From NCBI RefSeq assembly GCF_008312935.1, contig NZ_VSZO01000017.1, forward strand, positions 55,912-119,911: a stretch of DNA of 64,000 bases, given 5' to 3'. The position numbers were made by a program, and so were the translations under genes. The notes beneath the pieces are model-generated. The model was not told where the DNA came from. It saw nothing but the letters and a program-made list of their open reading frames with translations, and searched no databases. Of this stretch, positions 36,402 to 47,191 are shown in pieces; positions within the stretch are counted from its first letter, which is position 1, and each line of letters starts with the position of its first letter. Source of the DNA: Roseiconus lacunae (GTDB lineage Bacteria; Planctomycetota; Planctomycetia; Pirellulales; Pirellulaceae).

Positions 36402-37348
36402 CTCAACCTCCGCCCAACACCGATGCGTCTTCGGCGAACGATGAAAGCCCTGCCGTGGCAGCAAACAAGACACACCAAGACTTGGCGATGCGAGCCACGG
36501 CGTCTCGCCCCAAGGAGGCCAGAACGAGGAGAAGCCGGACGAAGCTCATTGGGACATGGGGGCCGGTCCTGGGGGTCGCCTGCGCGATGGCGGCGGTCTG
36601 GTCGATCGTCGTAAGAGTGTTTGGCTTGCCACGCGCACTGTTGCCCTTGCCGAGCGAAGTTGTCGAAGCGGCGTGGGCCTACCGCGTTGAACTTTGGCAA
36701 GGTTTTTTGACGACGGGATTGGCGAGTCTTGCCGGACTGATCGCCGCGATCGCGATTGGATGTTTGATTAGTGTGGCGTTTTCACAGTCACGGCGTATCC
36801 GTTTAGCGTTCTTTCCCTACGTGGTGTTTTTGCAAACAGTTCCGATCGTTGCGATCGCTCCGTTGTTGATCACGTGGAGCGGTTACGAATTTCGAACGGT
36901 GGTGATCGTGACAGTCATTGTCTGCTTGTTCCCGGTGGTCAACAGTGTGACCGCCGGACTGACGGCGGTCGATCGTGCGTGGGTCGACCTGTTTCGACTT
37001 TACGGGGCATCGCGAGCACAAACACTTGTCAAACTGCAGATCCCGACGGCGATCGAGTACCTGATTATTGGATCGAAAACCAGCAGTGGTCTTGCGGTGA
37101 TCGGCGCGATCGTTGCCGAGTTCTTTGTAGGAAACGGCAGTGGCAACCAATACGATGGCCTGGGGACGTTGATGACCCACTGGCAGGGGTTCGTCAAAAC
37201 AGACGCGTTGATCGCCGCCGTGTTTGCGTCGACCCTGCTGGGACTGGGGCTGTTTGCAATGGTCCAGCTTGCATCGGTAACCGTACTATCGCGTTGGATG
37301 CGGCATACGCAATCGGGGGCACTTCGCAATGACCGGACAAGTCACTGA
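36398..37348 (+). CDS. ABC transporter permease, NitT/TauT type
   Basis: This 316-residue inner-membrane permease has about six helices from about residue 55, with the cytoplasmic EAA loop visible as LFRLYGASRAQTLVKLQIPT. It pairs with the preceding ATPase. The start is the GTG at 36398 that overlaps the ATPase stop by four bases; the frame extends farther upstream, inside the ATPase gene, as a shadow. The first 45 residues are hydrophilic and probably cytoplasmic. The usual third partner, a periplasmic binding protein, is missing on both sides, so it must be encoded elsewhere or the transporter works without one. Confidence 0.88.
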   Translation: MTQPPPNTDASSANDESPAVAANKTHQDLAMRATASRPKEARTRRSRTKLIGTWGPVLGVACAMAAVWSIVVRVFGLPRALLPLPSEVVEAAWAYRVELWQGFLTTGLASLAGLIAAIAIGCLISVAFSQSRRIRLAFFPYVVFLQTVPIVAIAPLLITWSGYEFRTVVIVTVIVCLFPVVNSVTAGLTAVDRAWVDLFRLYGASRAQTLVKLQIPTAIEYLIIGSKTSSGLAVIGAIVAEFFVGNGSGNQYDGLGTLMTHWQGFVKTDALIAAVFASTLLGLGLFAMVQLASVTVLSRWMRHTQSGALRNDRTSH

Positions 37349-37755
37349 GGCGACGGACCGGTTGCCGGATAGCTGACCAGTGTTCGTGCTCCGTCTAGAC
37401 GAAATGTTCGGGTTCGGCTCATCAACCGACGGGCGTTCGCCCCAGTGGTTGCACCGAAACCGTGGCAAACGCCATGCGGGTAACCCGGTTTCTAACTTTG
37501 ACGAAGCACGAATCGGCGGCTGAATCGGTAACGGATCGAACCGATGCAAACGCGATAAAGATTCGACGGCGTCTGTCCCAAGAAAAACGTTCGAGAAACG
37601 CCGGCGTTCGGTTATGATGAAGCGCGGAGCGAACGACGCTCCCACCGCAATAATGACGCTCGCGACTCGATCGTTCGCAGCGTTCGATCACCGTGTCCCT
37701 TTGACGGATTCGCAGGGACGCATCGTGCGGTGCCCACCTTAATCCTTCCGCCCCG
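37349..37755. other. 407-bp gap with one dispersed repeat
   Basis: No gene is visible. A reverse-orientation copy of the dispersed repeat lies at 37422-37484. The 3' half should contain the promoter of the PSCyt gene; I see no clear -35/-10 pair. Confidence 0.4.
37422..37484. repeat. Dispersed palindromic repeat, reverse orientation
   Basis: The centre reads TTGCACCGAAACCGTGGC, the reverse complement of the usual GCCACGGTTTCGGTGCAA, flanked by TCAACCGACGGGCGTTCGCC and AAACGCCATGCGGG. About 63 bp. Confidence 0.65.
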
Positions 37756-40700
37756 ATGACAATGCCACGTTTCGCTGTCACCCTCGCCATCGCGATGGTC
37801 GCCGTCTGGGCCTTCTGCCCGGCCCCCGTCTTTGTCGACTCAGTCTTGATCGGCTCGGTCCGCGCCGACACCGCCGTCGCCAATGATTCGCTGGATTTCA
37901 ATCGTGACATCCGGCCGATCCTGTTCGGAAAATGCGTGACCTGTCACGGCCCCGACGAAGAAGAACGTGCCGCAGGGCTGCGATTGGACACTGCCGAAGG
38001 GGCCCGCGAAGACCTTGGCGGTTACGCGGCGGTGGTCCCGGGTGATCCCGACGAAAGCGAAATGCTGTTGCGGATCACGACCGATGATTCAGACATGGTG
38101 ATGCCGCCAGCCGACAAAGGAAGTCCCCTCACCGAGACCGAAAAAGAACTGATTCGTCGTTGGATCTCAGAAGGTGCCGAATACGACGTCCACTGGTCTT
38201 ATCGCGCTCCGAAACGTCCGAAACTTCCTCAAGTCGAGCATCAAGAATGGGCCGCTTCGGCGATCGACTACTTCACGTTAGCGATGATGGAACAGAAGGG
38301 ATTGCATCCTTCGCCCCGGGCCGACCGATTCGCGATCGCTCGACGCGCCGCGCTCGACTTGACCGGGTTGCCACCGACCTGGGAGCAAGCCGAGGCGTTT
38401 GCCCGCGACACCAGCGTCCACGCATACGAAAACTATGTCGATCAGCTCCTTGCCACCCCTGCCTTCGGCGAGCGTTGGGCCCGCGTCTGGTTGGATCTGG
38501 CCCGCTACGCAGACTCGGCCGGTTACGCCGACGATCCTCCGCGAACCATCTGGGCTTACCGCGATTATGTCGTCGATGCGATTAACGCGAACCTTCCCTT
38601 TGATCAATTTACGGTCGAACAGATCGCCGGCGACCTGCTCGAAAACCCCACCGAGCGTCAGCTGATTGCCACCGCATTTCATCGAAATACGTTGACCAAC
38701 AACGAGGGTGGAACCAACGACGAAGAATTTCGGAACGTTGCCGTAGTCGACCGAGTCAACACGACGATGGCGGTTTGGATGGGAACAACCATGGCTTGTG
38801 CCCAATGTCATACGCATAAGTACGATCCAATCACGCACGAAGAGTACTTCAAGTTCTTCGCGTTCTTCAACAGTACCGCCGACGCGGATCGTCGTGATGA
38901 AAGCCCGACGATTGAACTCTGGACCGAAGCGGCGAAGACGAGAAAGCAAACGCTTGTCGATACCATCACTCAGCTCGAATCAGACTACGCCCAAGACTCG
39001 CCCGATTTCGAATCAGAGTTCGCCGCCTGGACCGATACGGTTGTCGAGCCCACCGAGTGGACCCCACTAAAACCTAGCCACGTCGAGTCGTCACGGATGA
39101 TCGATGTCGACGACGACGGATGGATGAACGCGAATGGCGATAAACCGGACAAAGATGACTACGAGTTGACGATTCCCGTCGAACGAGGCGATCTAACGGC
39201 ACTGCGGTTAGAGATTTCGCCGAAGCAAACGTCCAACTTCGTCCTCTCTCAAATCACCGCCACATGGACCCCCGGTGAGGAGTCGGCAGGCACGGCCTTG
39301 CCGATCACGTTTTCGTTCGCCAACGCCGATTTCGAACAAAAAGGGTTCCCGGCAGCCTCCGCGATCGGCGACAAGGTCGACGCGAATCGTGGCTGGGCGA
39401 TTTCACCAAAGATGTCGAAGGAGCATCAGCTTGAACTGTTGCTTAGTACTCGCTTCGGTGACCAACCCGGCACGCTGCGAGTGACGCTTAAACAACAGTC
39501 AAAGTACGCCAAGCACTTGCTCGACGTGTTCCGCTTGACTGCCTCACGCGATGCCAATGCCGCTTCTTGGATTAAACTACCGGCCAACGTTCGACAGATC
39601 GCCTCAACAGCGATCGACCGACGCTCGGACGAAGAAACCGATCAGCTTCGCGAGTACTTTCGATCGATCGCTCCTTCGCTTGCTCCGATCAGAAAGCAGC
39701 TTCAACAAGCTCGCGGCGAACTGGCAAAATTGAAGCCAATCACTACGGTCCCGGTGATGCGAGAGTTGCCGGAATCCAAACGCCGAACGACAAAGATTCA
39801 AATCCGCGGAAACTATCAAACGACCGGACAAACCGTTGACGTGGGGGTGCCGGATGTCTTTCATGAATTGGAAACCGAAGGGCGTCCGACACGGTTGGAT
39901 CTGGCCAAATGGCTGGTGGCTCCCGAAAACCCGCTCACCGCCCGCGTGATCGTCAACCGACACTGGGAACAGCTATTTGGGATCGGTTTGGTGGAAACGA
40001 GCGAGGAGTTCGGTTCGCAAGGCGAGCTGCCATCCCACCCGATGTTACTCGACTGGTTAGCCGTCGATTTAATCGAAAATGGCTGGGACATTAAACGGCT
40101 GCTGAAACAGATCGTGATGAGTGAGACGTATCGGCAAAGCAGCATGACGACGTCCGAAGCGGTCGCGATTGACCCGGCCAATCGTTGGCTCGCGAGGGGA
40201 CCACGATTCAGGATCTCTGCAGAAATGGTTCGAGACCAAGCCCTGTTCGTCAGTGGACTGCTCGTCAACAAAGTTTCCGGGCCGCCTGCCAAGCCACCCC
40301 AACCGGCGATGGGCCTGAAGGCTGCCTTTGGTTCGGCCACGGACTGGCAGACCAGTCAGGGCGAAGATCGTTTTCGGCGTGGACTGTATACCACCTGGCG
40401 TCGTAGCAACCCTTATCCGTCGATGGCTCAATTCGATGCGCCTAATCGCGAAGTTTGCACCGTTCGGCGGATTCGTACAAACACGCCGCTGCAAGCACTC
40501 GTGACGTTGAATGATCCTGTTTACGTTGAAGCCGCCCAGTCACTCGCACGTCGCTGCCTGAAGGCCTCGACCGATCCACGCCAGCGGATCGAGTGGCTGT
40601 TCGAGCAAACATTGATTCGCAAGCCGACAGATGCCGAAATCAGTCGCTTGCTGGACTTGGTCAACCATGTATGGCAACGTTATCAAAGCGATCATGATGC

Positions 40701-40827
40701 CGCGATTCAAATGGCAACCGAACCACTGGGGCCACTGCCAAAGGACGCCGATGCCGCCGAATACGCGACCTGGACGGTGGTCGGCAACGTGATGCTAAAC
40801 CTGGACGAATTGTTGATGAAACGGTAA
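37756..40827 (+). CDS. PSCyt1/DUF1549/DUF1553 planctomycete cytochrome-type protein
   Basis: This 1,023-residue exported protein has a signal peptide at about 1-38 and three blocks diagnostic for Planctomycetes. The first is PSCyt1, with the c-type heme motif CVTCH near residue 60 in [20 protein letters not shown]. Next is a DUF1549 block ([33 protein letters not shown], and [12 protein letters not shown]). Last is a C-terminal DUF1553 block ([34 protein letters not shown], and [18 protein letters not shown]). Such proteins are encoded in large numbers in planctomycete genomes, usually before DUF1501 genes, as here. Their role is thought to involve breakdown of complex, often sulfated, polymers; it is not proven. 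Confidence 0.93.
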   Translation: MTMPRFAVTLAIAMVAVWAFCPAPVFVDSVLIGSVRADTAVANDSLDFNRDIRPILFGKCVTCHGPDEEERAAGLRLDTAEGAREDLGGYAAVVPGDPDESEMLLRITTDDSDMVMPPADKGSPLTETEKELIRRWISEGAEYDVHWSYRAPKRPKLPQVEHQEWAASAIDYFTLAMMEQKGLHPSPRADRFAIARRAALDLTGLPPTWEQAEAFARDTSVHAYENYVDQLLATPAFGERWARVWLDLARYADSAGYADDPPRTIWAYRDYVVDAINANLPFDQFTVEQIAGDLLENPTERQLIATAFHRNTLTNNEGGTNDEEFRNVAVVDRVNTTMAVWMGTTMACAQCHTHKYDPITHEEYFKFFAFFNSTADADRRDESPTIELWTEAAKTRKQTLVDTITQLESDYAQDSPDFESEFAAWTDTVVEPTEWTPLKPSHVESSRMIDVDDDGWMNANGDKPDKDDYELTIPVERGDLTALRLEISPKQTSNFVLSQITATWTPGEESAGTALPITFSFANADFEQKGFPAASAIGDKVDANRGWAISPKMSKEHQLELLLSTRFGDQPGTLRVTLKQQSKYAKHLLDVFRLTASRDANAASWIKLPANVRQIASTAIDRRSDEETDQLREYFRSIAPSLAPIRKQLQQARGELAKLKPITTVPVMRELPESKRRTTKIQIRGNYQTTGQTVDVGVPDVFHELETEGRPTRLDLAKWLVAPENPLTARVIVNRHWEQLFGIGLVETSEEFGSQGELPSHPMLLDWLAVDLIENGWDIKRLLKQIVMSETYRQSSMTTSEAVAIDPANRWLARGPRFRISAEMVRDQALFVSGLLVNKVSGPPAKPPQPAMGLKAAFGSATDWQTSQGEDRFRRGLYTTWRRSNPYPSMAQFDAPNREVCTVRRIRTNTPLQALVTLNDPVYVEAAQSLARRCLKASTDPRQRIEWLFEQTLIRKPTDAEISRLLDLVNHVWQRYQSDHDAAIQMATEPLGPLPKDADAAEYATWTVVGNVMLNLDELLMKR

Positions 40828-40840
40828 GGAAGACGACGTC

Positions 40841-42337
40841 ATGAATCCATTGCTCCGACAAATACAAACTCAAACTCGACGGCACTTCTTTCGCCAATCG
40901 ACCACCGGGTTGGGATCGATCGCCCTCTCGTCATTGCTCGCCCAGGACACGTCTGCGGTGGGTACCGCGGGCGACCTAAATACCGATGCCCAAAACGTCG
41001 GCCAGACCCCGGCGGTCGACAATCCGCTCGCCCCACGCTTGCCACACTTTGCGGCCAAGGCGAAGCGTGTGATCTACTTGCACATGACTGGATCGCCGCC
41101 AAACCTTGATCTGTTCGATTACAAACCTGAATTGATCAAGCGTAGCGACCAAGAATGTCCCGATGAATTTTTGGCCGGCCGCGAGTTCGCGTTCACCAGC
41201 GGGACGCCGAAACTGATGGGATCACCTCGTCAATGGAAACAGGTCGGCGACGCGGGAATGTGGATGTCCGATGCGGTCCCACACTTTCATTCGATCGCCG
41301 ATGAGATGTGCATGGTGCATTCGGTCTACACCGACCAATTCAACCACGCACCGGCCGAACTTTTGGTCTACACCGGTTCGCCGCGAAGCGGACGCCCCTC
41401 GATGGGTTCTTGGGTGACCTATGGGCTAGGAAGCGAAAATGAAAACCTGCCCGGTTTCGTCGTGTTAATCTCAAGTGGGGTTCAACCCAACGGCGGAAAA
41501 AACTCGTTCGGTAGCGGTTTCTTACCATCGGTCTATCAAGGCGTCCAATGCCGATCCAAAGGCGATCCGGTCCTCTATTCGTCTGATCCCGTGGGGATGC
41601 CACGAGACGTTCGACGATCAACACTCGACGCCCTCGCAGATTTGAATCGATTACAGATCGACCAGATGGGTCACCCCGAAACGCTAACGCGGATCGCGCA
41701 GTACGAACTCGCGTTTCGGATGCAAACGTCGGTTCCAGAGGTAATGGATATCTCGGCGGAACCTCAGACGATCCTGGATGAATACGGTGCCAAACCAGGC
41801 GAATCCAGCTTGGCAAACAACTGTCTGCTTGCGCGGCGTCTGGTCGAATCCGGTGTCCGATTCGTCCAGCTATTCGACTGGGGTTGGGACTTTCATGGGA
41901 CCGGTGCCGACACCGGGCTGACCGATGGCTTGACGAAGAAGTGTGCGTCAATGGACCGACCCGTCGCGGCGTTAATCAAAGACTTGAAACGCCGTGGACT
42001 GCTCGACGATACGCTGGTCGTTTGGGGAGGTGAGTTCGGACGTACGCCGTTTCGCGAAGGCCGAACCGCGAAAAGCAAAATTTTGGGACGCGACCACTAT
42101 CCCGATGCATTCACCATGTGGATGGCCGGGGGCGGAATCAAACCGGGGTACGAATACGGACGTTCCGATGAACTCGGTTTCAGCGTGGCAGAGAACCCGG
42201 TGCACGTTCATGATTTGCAAGCGACGATTTTGCATCAATTGGGATTCGATCACGAACGATTGACGTACCGATTTCAAGGACGTGACTTCCGTTTGACCGA
42301 CGTGCACGGCCATGTCGTCAAAGATCTATTGGCTTAG
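40841..42337 (+). CDS. DUF1501 sulfatase-like protein with Tat-type signal
   Basis: This 498-residue exported protein has an N-terminal twin-arginine stretch ([21 protein letters not shown], which has RR but lacks a complete consensus) and the DUF1501 domain. The latter belongs to the alkaline phosphatase/sulfatase superfamily by fold ([26 protein letters not shown] and [17 protein letters not shown]). It lies 13 bp after the PSCyt gene, with AAGGA before the ATG, and forms the classic planctomycete PSCyt-DUF1501 pair. The exact enzymatic function is unknown; metal binding and hydrolysis of ester substrates are the usual hypothesis. Confidence 0.92.
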   Translation: MNPLLRQIQTQTRRHFFRQSTTGLGSIALSSLLAQDTSAVGTAGDLNTDAQNVGQTPAVDNPLAPRLPHFAAKAKRVIYLHMTGSPPNLDLFDYKPELIKRSDQECPDEFLAGREFAFTSGTPKLMGSPRQWKQVGDAGMWMSDAVPHFHSIADEMCMVHSVYTDQFNHAPAELLVYTGSPRSGRPSMGSWVTYGLGSENENLPGFVVLISSGVQPNGGKNSFGSGFLPSVYQGVQCRSKGDPVLYSSDPVGMPRDVRRSTLDALADLNRLQIDQMGHPETLTRIAQYELAFRMQTSVPEVMDISAEPQTILDEYGAKPGESSLANNCLLARRLVESGVRFVQLFDWGWDFHGTGADTGLTDGLTKKCASMDRPVAALIKDLKRRGLLDDTLVVWGGEFGRTPFREGRTAKSKILGRDHYPDAFTMWMAGGGIKPGYEYGRSDELGFSVAENPVHVHDLQATILHQLGFDHERLTYRFQGRDFRLTDVHGHVVKDLLA

Positions 42338-42451
42338 TGACACGGTCTCGTTGATCGTTACCGGGTGGGCTGTTTCAGGAAGTGGGTTCGTCGCTTAAGC
42401 TTTCCGGTCGGGGCTTGGACGTTTTCTTCCCGTCTTTCTCGCACAGATCGC

Positions 42452-43408
42452 ATGACCGACTTCGATGTTTTCAATGGTGACGCCGATGGCATTTGCGCCC
42501 TCCACCAACTCCGCTTGGCCGAACCTCGGCAGTCGGAACTGATCACCGGAGTCAAACGTGACATCAATCTCGTTCGGCGGATTGCCGCTAAACCGGGTGA
42601 TCGTGTGACGGTGCTCGATGTTTCACTCGACAAGAACCGTGACGAACTGGGGCGTGTTCTCGGCGAGGGGGCAAGCGTTCAATATTTTGACCATCACTTC
42701 GCAGGCGAGATCCCCCAGTCCGATCGCTTGGAAGCCCACATCGATACCGCCGGAGATGTCTGCACCGGCTTGCTAGTTAGCCGGTATTTAAAGGACGCGT
42801 TTCTGCCGTGGGCGGTGACGGCGTTGTTCGGAGACAACCTTCACGACGCCGCGCGAGCCGCTGCCGAACCGTTGGGGCTGTCCGACGAACAACTCGCCAA
42901 ACTGGAACGACTCGGAACGCTGATGAACTACAACGGCTACGGAAGCACGATTGACGATCTGTACTTCCCGCCCGACCAGCTTTATCAAAAGGTCGAACCT
43001 TATAGCGACCCATTCGAGTTTATTGAAACGGATGCCGCGTTCGAGACCTTGGCCGATGGCTTTGAAGACGACATGAAGCGGGCGGAATCCGTCGAACCCG
43101 TGTTGGAAACCGACTCCTGTGCCGCATTCGTATTTCCTTGCGAATCATTTTCTCGGCGAGTCAGCGGCGTCTACAGCAATCAACTCGCCCGATTGAATCC
43201 CGCCCGGGCACATGCACTCGCCAGCCAACTTCCCGGCGGCGGATACTTAGTTAGTGTCCGGGCTCCGCTGCAGACAAAATCGGGAGCAGACGAGCTTTGC
43301 CGCCAATTCCCGACCGGCGGCGGACGTCAAGCCGCTGCGGGAATCAACGACCTTCCTGCCGATCAACTCGATGCGTTCCTAGCGGCGATGCAAACACAAT
43401 TTGCTTAG
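42452..43408 (+). CDS. DHH-family phosphoesterase
   Basis: This 318-residue cytoplasmic protein has the DHH fold with an N-terminal metal centre (FNGDADGICAL, then VLDVSLDKN, and FDHHFAGE at about 78-85) and a C-terminal DHHA1-like segment with the glycine-rich GGGRQAAAGI. This matches small phosphoesterases of the RecJ/NrnA superfamily that degrade short RNA or cyclic nucleotides. The substrate is not certain. I start at the ATG at 42452, just before DFDVFNGDADG; the frame is open 29 codons upstream. It follows the DUF1501 gene in the same direction after about 115 bp. Confidence 0.83.
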   Translation: MTDFDVFNGDADGICALHQLRLAEPRQSELITGVKRDINLVRRIAAKPGDRVTVLDVSLDKNRDELGRVLGEGASVQYFDHHFAGEIPQSDRLEAHIDTAGDVCTGLLVSRYLKDAFLPWAVTALFGDNLHDAARAAAEPLGLSDEQLAKLERLGTLMNYNGYGSTIDDLYFPPDQLYQKVEPYSDPFEFIETDAAFETLADGFEDDMKRAESVEPVLETDSCAAFVFPCESFSRRVSGVYSNQLARLNPARAHALASQLPGGGYLVSVRAPLQTKSGADELCRQFPTGGGRQAAAGINDLPADQLDAFLAAMQTQFA

Positions 43409-43713
43409 CGAAAGACGCAATTCGTCGAACCATCGCCAAGGCAAATGTGTCATTTTTAAGTGATGGCACCGTAATTGCGTTGCACGCCAGCTGTGGTGTA
43501 TTCCAGCGATGCCAAATTGGCGGTCATGATCGGAGTGCGGCTTCTCTTTGTCGATCTCGCTTAATCTACGGAAGGAGCATCGCCCGGCTGAGCCTGCGAC
43601 ATTCCGTCCCTCGGAAGGGGTTGGCGGTCAGTTCCTAGGAAAACCATAGGCAGCGACCATAGCCAAACTATTGTGTCTGTTACCTAGTCACGAACCATCT
43701 GGAGATTTGATCG
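43409..43713. other. 305-bp gap before the LuxR-type regulator
   Basis: No gene and no repeat copy found. It presumably carries the regulator promoter. Confidence 0.35.
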
Positions 43714-44415
43714 GTGCAAAGCGTCTCGCCATTGGATCTACCGCAAGTAACGGATTTCATTGAGCCCTACTTTTTCTTTTCAAATCGTGGGCTAACCGAA
43801 GTCACTTATGTCAGCCCGTCGGTGGAAAGAGTCCTCGGTTATAACCCCGCGACCCTTCCCGGTGCGTCCTACAGTGATTTCTTAGTCGGAGATGATCCGC
43901 TGAATGATGACGTCGAGGAATGCCAACGAGCGGACCTCAGCGGCGGTCGAACGATTCACGCGCTGCGAAGCGTTTTTGACCGTCACGGCAGCCGTCGCAT
44001 CCTGGCGGTCAACACGGTCGGAGTTTGTGAGCGTCCCGGCGGCCCGATAGTGCGACGTCACAACATCGCCCGGGACGTCACCGAGAGTGTTGAATCGCAT
44101 CGACAGTTGATGATGCGTTTACACACCTTGGATCGTGCCGCACGACAACTCAGTCCACAAGAACGTGAAGTCGCTGAATTGATCATGGAAGGAAAAATGA
44201 ATCGCGACATCGCGCGTGAACTGAACGTATCGGACCGAACGGTCGAACGTCGCCGGGCGGCGATTATGAAACATCTCGATGCCGCCACGGTGTCAGAAAT
44301 GGTGGCCCGATTGGTTGAACGCGAATTGCTTCGCAAGTGGACGTTCTCGGCGAGTGATGCCCAGTGGCAAACGGCCCGCAACTCGCATTTAGCCGTGACA
44401 GCCGTCGCCGGTTAA
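43714..44415 (+). CDS. PAS-LuxR type transcriptional regulator
   Basis: This 233-residue protein has an N-terminal PAS-like sensor domain (residues about 10-125, with TYVSPSVERVLGYNPATLPG) and a C-terminal LuxR/GerE helix-turn-helix (about 148-205: LSPQEREVAELIMEGKMNRD, then LNVSDRTVERRRAAIMKHL). PAS-LuxR proteins sense a ligand or redox state and regulate promoters directly. A response-regulator receiver domain is absent, so no histidine kinase needs to be paired. The GTG at 43714 follows a CTGGAG sequence. Target genes are unknown. Confidence 0.85.
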   Translation: MQSVSPLDLPQVTDFIEPYFFFSNRGLTEVTYVSPSVERVLGYNPATLPGASYSDFLVGDDPLNDDVEECQRADLSGGRTIHALRSVFDRHGSRRILAVNTVGVCERPGGPIVRRHNIARDVTESVESHRQLMMRLHTLDRAARQLSPQEREVAELIMEGKMNRDIARELNVSDRTVERRRAAIMKHLDAATVSEMVARLVERELLRKWTFSASDAQWQTARNSHLAVTAVAG

Positions 44416-44445
44416 CGCTTCGCTTCCGTTCAAATTAAGACTCCC

Positions 44446-44470
44446 CCGTAGCGGAAGCCGCCGAGGGCTT
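44446..44470. repeat. Second-type repeat (GCGGAAGCCGCCGAGG)
   Basis: CCCGTAGCGGAAGCCGCCGA followed by GGGCT is the reverse complement of a 28-bp unit found again at 60948 and 62614. Confidence 0.5.
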
Positions 44471-44512
44471 GTCGATCTGACCTTCGTGCTTCGTTCCAAC
44501 TCGACTTTAGGA

Positions 44513-44574
44513 TTAGCCGCATTCCGTTAGCCACGTTTTCGGTGCAACCACCGGGGCGAACGCCCACCGGCTGA
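44513..44574. repeat. Dispersed palindromic repeat, full copy
   Basis: TTAGCCGCATTCCGTTAGCC plus ACGTTTTCGGTGCAACCACC and right arm GGGGCGAACGCCCACCGGCT before GA. About 62 bp, between the LuxR-type regulator and the membrane protein. Confidence 0.65.
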
Positions 44575-44702
44575 AGACTCGGACCCGTAGCTTCAAATGA
44601 AACGAAGCTCTAGTCGCCCTTGACTGCGAAAAAACCGCGGCCGCTATCGCTACTTTCGCGCAACACAAGACGACTTGGATAGCCTCTCTGCCTACGAACA
44701 GA

Positions 44703-45968
44703 TCAACGCTTTCGCAGCGGCAACCAATATTCCGCCCTCGCTTTCCCGACTTCGCTTGTCCCGATCAAATACGTCGACTGCCGTTTCCCAGTCCAACGAT
44801 CAGACGTCGATCGCAACTCAACGCGAATTGCTTGTTGAAGCTCATAGGTTGCTGCTAATACATCGGCAATCGCAAGCTGATACCTCGCTTGCGGATAAAT
44901 GGGAACCAAACGAGACTCGAACGACCAGGGTTCGAGTTTCAACCGATACCACTGATCACCCTCAGTGTCTTGCAGGTGGTCGCGGACCGAAGCCGGAAGC
45001 TTCTGCAATGCCGACTGATGGACCTCAATGATCGCACGACTGGTGTGAGGCGAGTACAGTGACCATGACGTCCAGTGGTCCCAGATTCCGACTCGTTCCG
45101 TAATCGGTGCGACCAGAATCAGACAGGCAAACACGCGTGTTCCATATGGAATGCTTTTCCAGACAAAGCCGGCAGGCGTTTGATCGGGCGCTGGGTTCGT
45201 CGAAGATGCCGATCCCTGCCCCGGGCTCTTGACGAACAGCAACCAAGCCTGGAATGCGAGCACGAGATTCCATCCCAACACGCCAAAGCTGTGATTCAGT
45301 GCCCACGGGCCAAGCAAGACAAAGAGCGTCGCGTGCATCACCATTGCGGCGATTCCGCCGACCCGCCGTGTGAACGGAACCAGCAACATGGCCCCAATCA
45401 TCAATTCAGAGATCGGTAGCATGACCGCAAGTTGGGTCGCGTGCGCTGCCGGGTTGTCCAGAAAAAGCCCGAGAGGTTGCGAGACGATTTCGCGGCCAAC
45501 CGTATGAACAAACTGGTAGTCTAACTTACCGGCCGCACTGTAGAGATAGATGCTTGCCGTGATCACGCTTACCCAACGGCGAGCTTCTCGCCACGGCAGA
45601 CTGGCCAACAGACAACCGTAAACGATCGCTTGGTAACACCAGGGCTGCAAGCGATGCTGATCGACGATCACAAGCAGTCCGAACCCCAGAGAAACCAATC
45701 CCCAGCGCCAATCCGTGCCCGGTCGCAGCGCGTTGCACACCAGTCCAATCAGCACAAACAACGCGCCAACAAGACTGCTTAGAACTTGGGCCTGAGTGGG
45801 GAGTTTTACCAAGCCAATCGAAGGAAATGTCGTGAGAGTCAACTCACTGGGAATCCAAAGCGGATAGGTCACACCAATCAAGCCGAGCAAACCGATCGCC
45901 CAGCATCGTGAGAAAGTGCGTCCAAGGTCCGCATCTGGGGACAGCGTCGGGAGGCTATCAGAGTTCAA
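44703..45968 (-). CDS. Polytopic membrane protein, MauE/DoxX/HTTM-like
   Basis: This 421-residue protein has about eight predicted membrane helices up to residue 290 (for example WAIGLLGLIGVTYPLWIP, GALFVLIGLVCNAL and AAMVMHATLFVLLGPWA), followed by a 130-residue C-terminal soluble part without a recognised domain. The helix pattern, with SIYLYSAAGKLDYQF and AVMLPISELMIGAMLLVPF, resembles MauE/DoxX/HTTM-type proteins, but I can assign no function. It probably starts at the TTG at 45968, without a clear Shine-Dalgarno sequence. It is convergent with the LuxR-type regulator gene. Confidence 0.6.
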   Translation of the reverse strand: MNSDSLPTLSPDADLGRTFSRCWAIGLLGLIGVTYPLWIPSELTLTTFPSIGLVKLPTQAQVLSSLVGALFVLIGLVCNALRPGTDWRWGLVSLGFGLLVIVDQHRLQPWCYQAIVYGCLLASLPWREARRWVSVITASIYLYSAAGKLDYQFVHTVGREIVSQPLGLFLDNPAAHATQLAVMLPISELMIGAMLLVPFTRRVGGIAAMVMHATLFVLLGPWALNHSFGVLGWNLVLAFQAWLLFVKSPGQGSASSTNPAPDQTPAGFVWKSIPYGTRVFACLILVAPITERVGIWDHWTSWSLYSPHTSRAIIEVHQSALQKLPASVRDHLQDTEGDQWYRLKLEPWSFESRLVPIYPQARYQLAIADVLAATYELQQAIRVELRSTSDRWTGKRQSTYLIGTSEVGKARAEYWLPLRKR

Positions 45969-46553
45969 AGGATATGGCAGGGGGGAACGGGTGTAGAAGG
46001 TAAAACTCGGGGACGTCTGTAATCATCTTGACACCGATCTGCCAGCGTGTCAGCCACCATGTCTGGAGTGCCGATGCCGTGCAGTGGAGCCCGACAGACC
46101 ATGACAGGAAAGAGGCTGCATGGGAACATGCCGGCGTCCGGGAAGCGGCTCGCCTGTTCCTACCGTGCGGTGTCGCCCGAAACACTCGCGGATAGGGTTT
46201 GATTCGAGATCTAATCTAAGTCGACGGATTGTCGAGACCAACGTCTCGGGCCGATCGACCAGTCGTCGAGCTTTCGCCCAAAGAATTGCTGGAAAATCGT
46301 GGCAAATAAAGGGCGGATGACCCGAGATTCAATTGAACGTTTTGTTGACGACGGCAGAAGAAATTGCCTGCCAGCTTTTCGTTGAACCGGCGCGTTGGTA
46401 AAACTGTGTTTTGCGAATTGGAACACGGCGCGATGTTTCAACGTGGTTTGTTTGGCTTGAAAACAAGCGGTAGCCTTCGGCCATCGTCACCGCCGCCGTA
46501 CAGCAACAACCGCTTCGCAACTTCAAATTAAACGTGAAACGAATCACGGATTC
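45969..46553. other. 585-bp gap upstream of the tRNA gene
   Basis: No gene I can support. Short overlapping frames on the minus strand (46050-46580) have no recognisable domain and are probably random. No clear promoter is seen for the tRNA. Confidence 0.4.
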
Positions 46554-46626
46554 GCCCCCGTAGCTCAGGGGATAGAGCACAGCTTTCCTAAAGCTGGTGT
46601 CGCAGGTTCGAATCCTGCCGGGGGTG
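46554..46626 (+). tRNA. tRNA-Arg (anticodon CCU)
   Basis: This 73-nt cloverleaf has acceptor stem GCCCCCG (46554-46560) pairing with CGGGGGT (46619-46625). The D arm is GCTC/GAGC. The anticodon stem CAGCT/AGCTG holds the loop TTCCTAA with anticodon CCT at 46587-46589. The T arm is GCAGG-TTCGAAT-CCTGC. The discriminator is G46626; CCA is not encoded. The first acceptor pair is G-U. Confidence 0.95.
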
Positions 46627-47063
46627 CTGCTTCTAAGCTGGGAGGCAAATGGGAATCCGCTGTGCGAATACAGCTGGCGAACGCCGTGGTACCTCTATTG
46701 ACGCACCAACCCGCAAATCGCAAGCGGCTATTCGGTCGTGTCCATCTTGATGGGGAATCTCGTTGGCCGACCAAGTCGATTGACTGCGACCAATGATTTT
46801 GTAAACGCATTGCAGAAACGGTCGATGGTCAGCGTCGGTCGGCGCAGGACTCTTCAGAAGTCTCGATGGGGTAAGAGTTCACTCATAAGTCAACATCGTC
46901 GGATCGGCGTGCGATGAGATTCTGTGAGTGTTCCTAAAAACTCGATCTCGCCAAGTCCAATCACGGCACCGGTTGTGGGTCACCAGTCGAATCCCCGTGT
47001 CGATTCGGTTTGCTAAGAGACTCGTGGATGCTCCGTTTCAACTGAGAACTCGATTGCGAGTTT

Positions 47064-47122
47064 TCAGCCGACAAGTGATGCCACGCTTACCGTACCGGAA
47101 CCGCAGCTAACGCTGTGCGGCT
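47064..47122. repeat. Dispersed palindromic repeat, full copy
   Basis: Left arm TCAGCCGACAAGTGATGCCA, right arm ACCGCAGCTAACGCTGTGCG followed by GCTT. The right arm is the reverse complement of the AGCCGCAGAGCGTTAGCT sub-type seen at 23650. Confidence 0.6.
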
Positions 47123-47191
47123 TGCCCTAAAACCGAACAGGAACAAAGCGGTAGCTTGTGCGAAAGAACCATAGCACACGACGTCTGTACA

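Noticed and set aside
46050..46580. Transposase remnants near the tRNA
   Set aside because: Short frames only; no DDE motif or terminal inverted repeats were seen.
46554..46650. tRNA-Arg 3' end as an attL with attR downstream
   Set aside because: I searched the window for a second copy of the 3' end (CGAATCCTGCCGGGGG) and saw none; no integrase gene is present.
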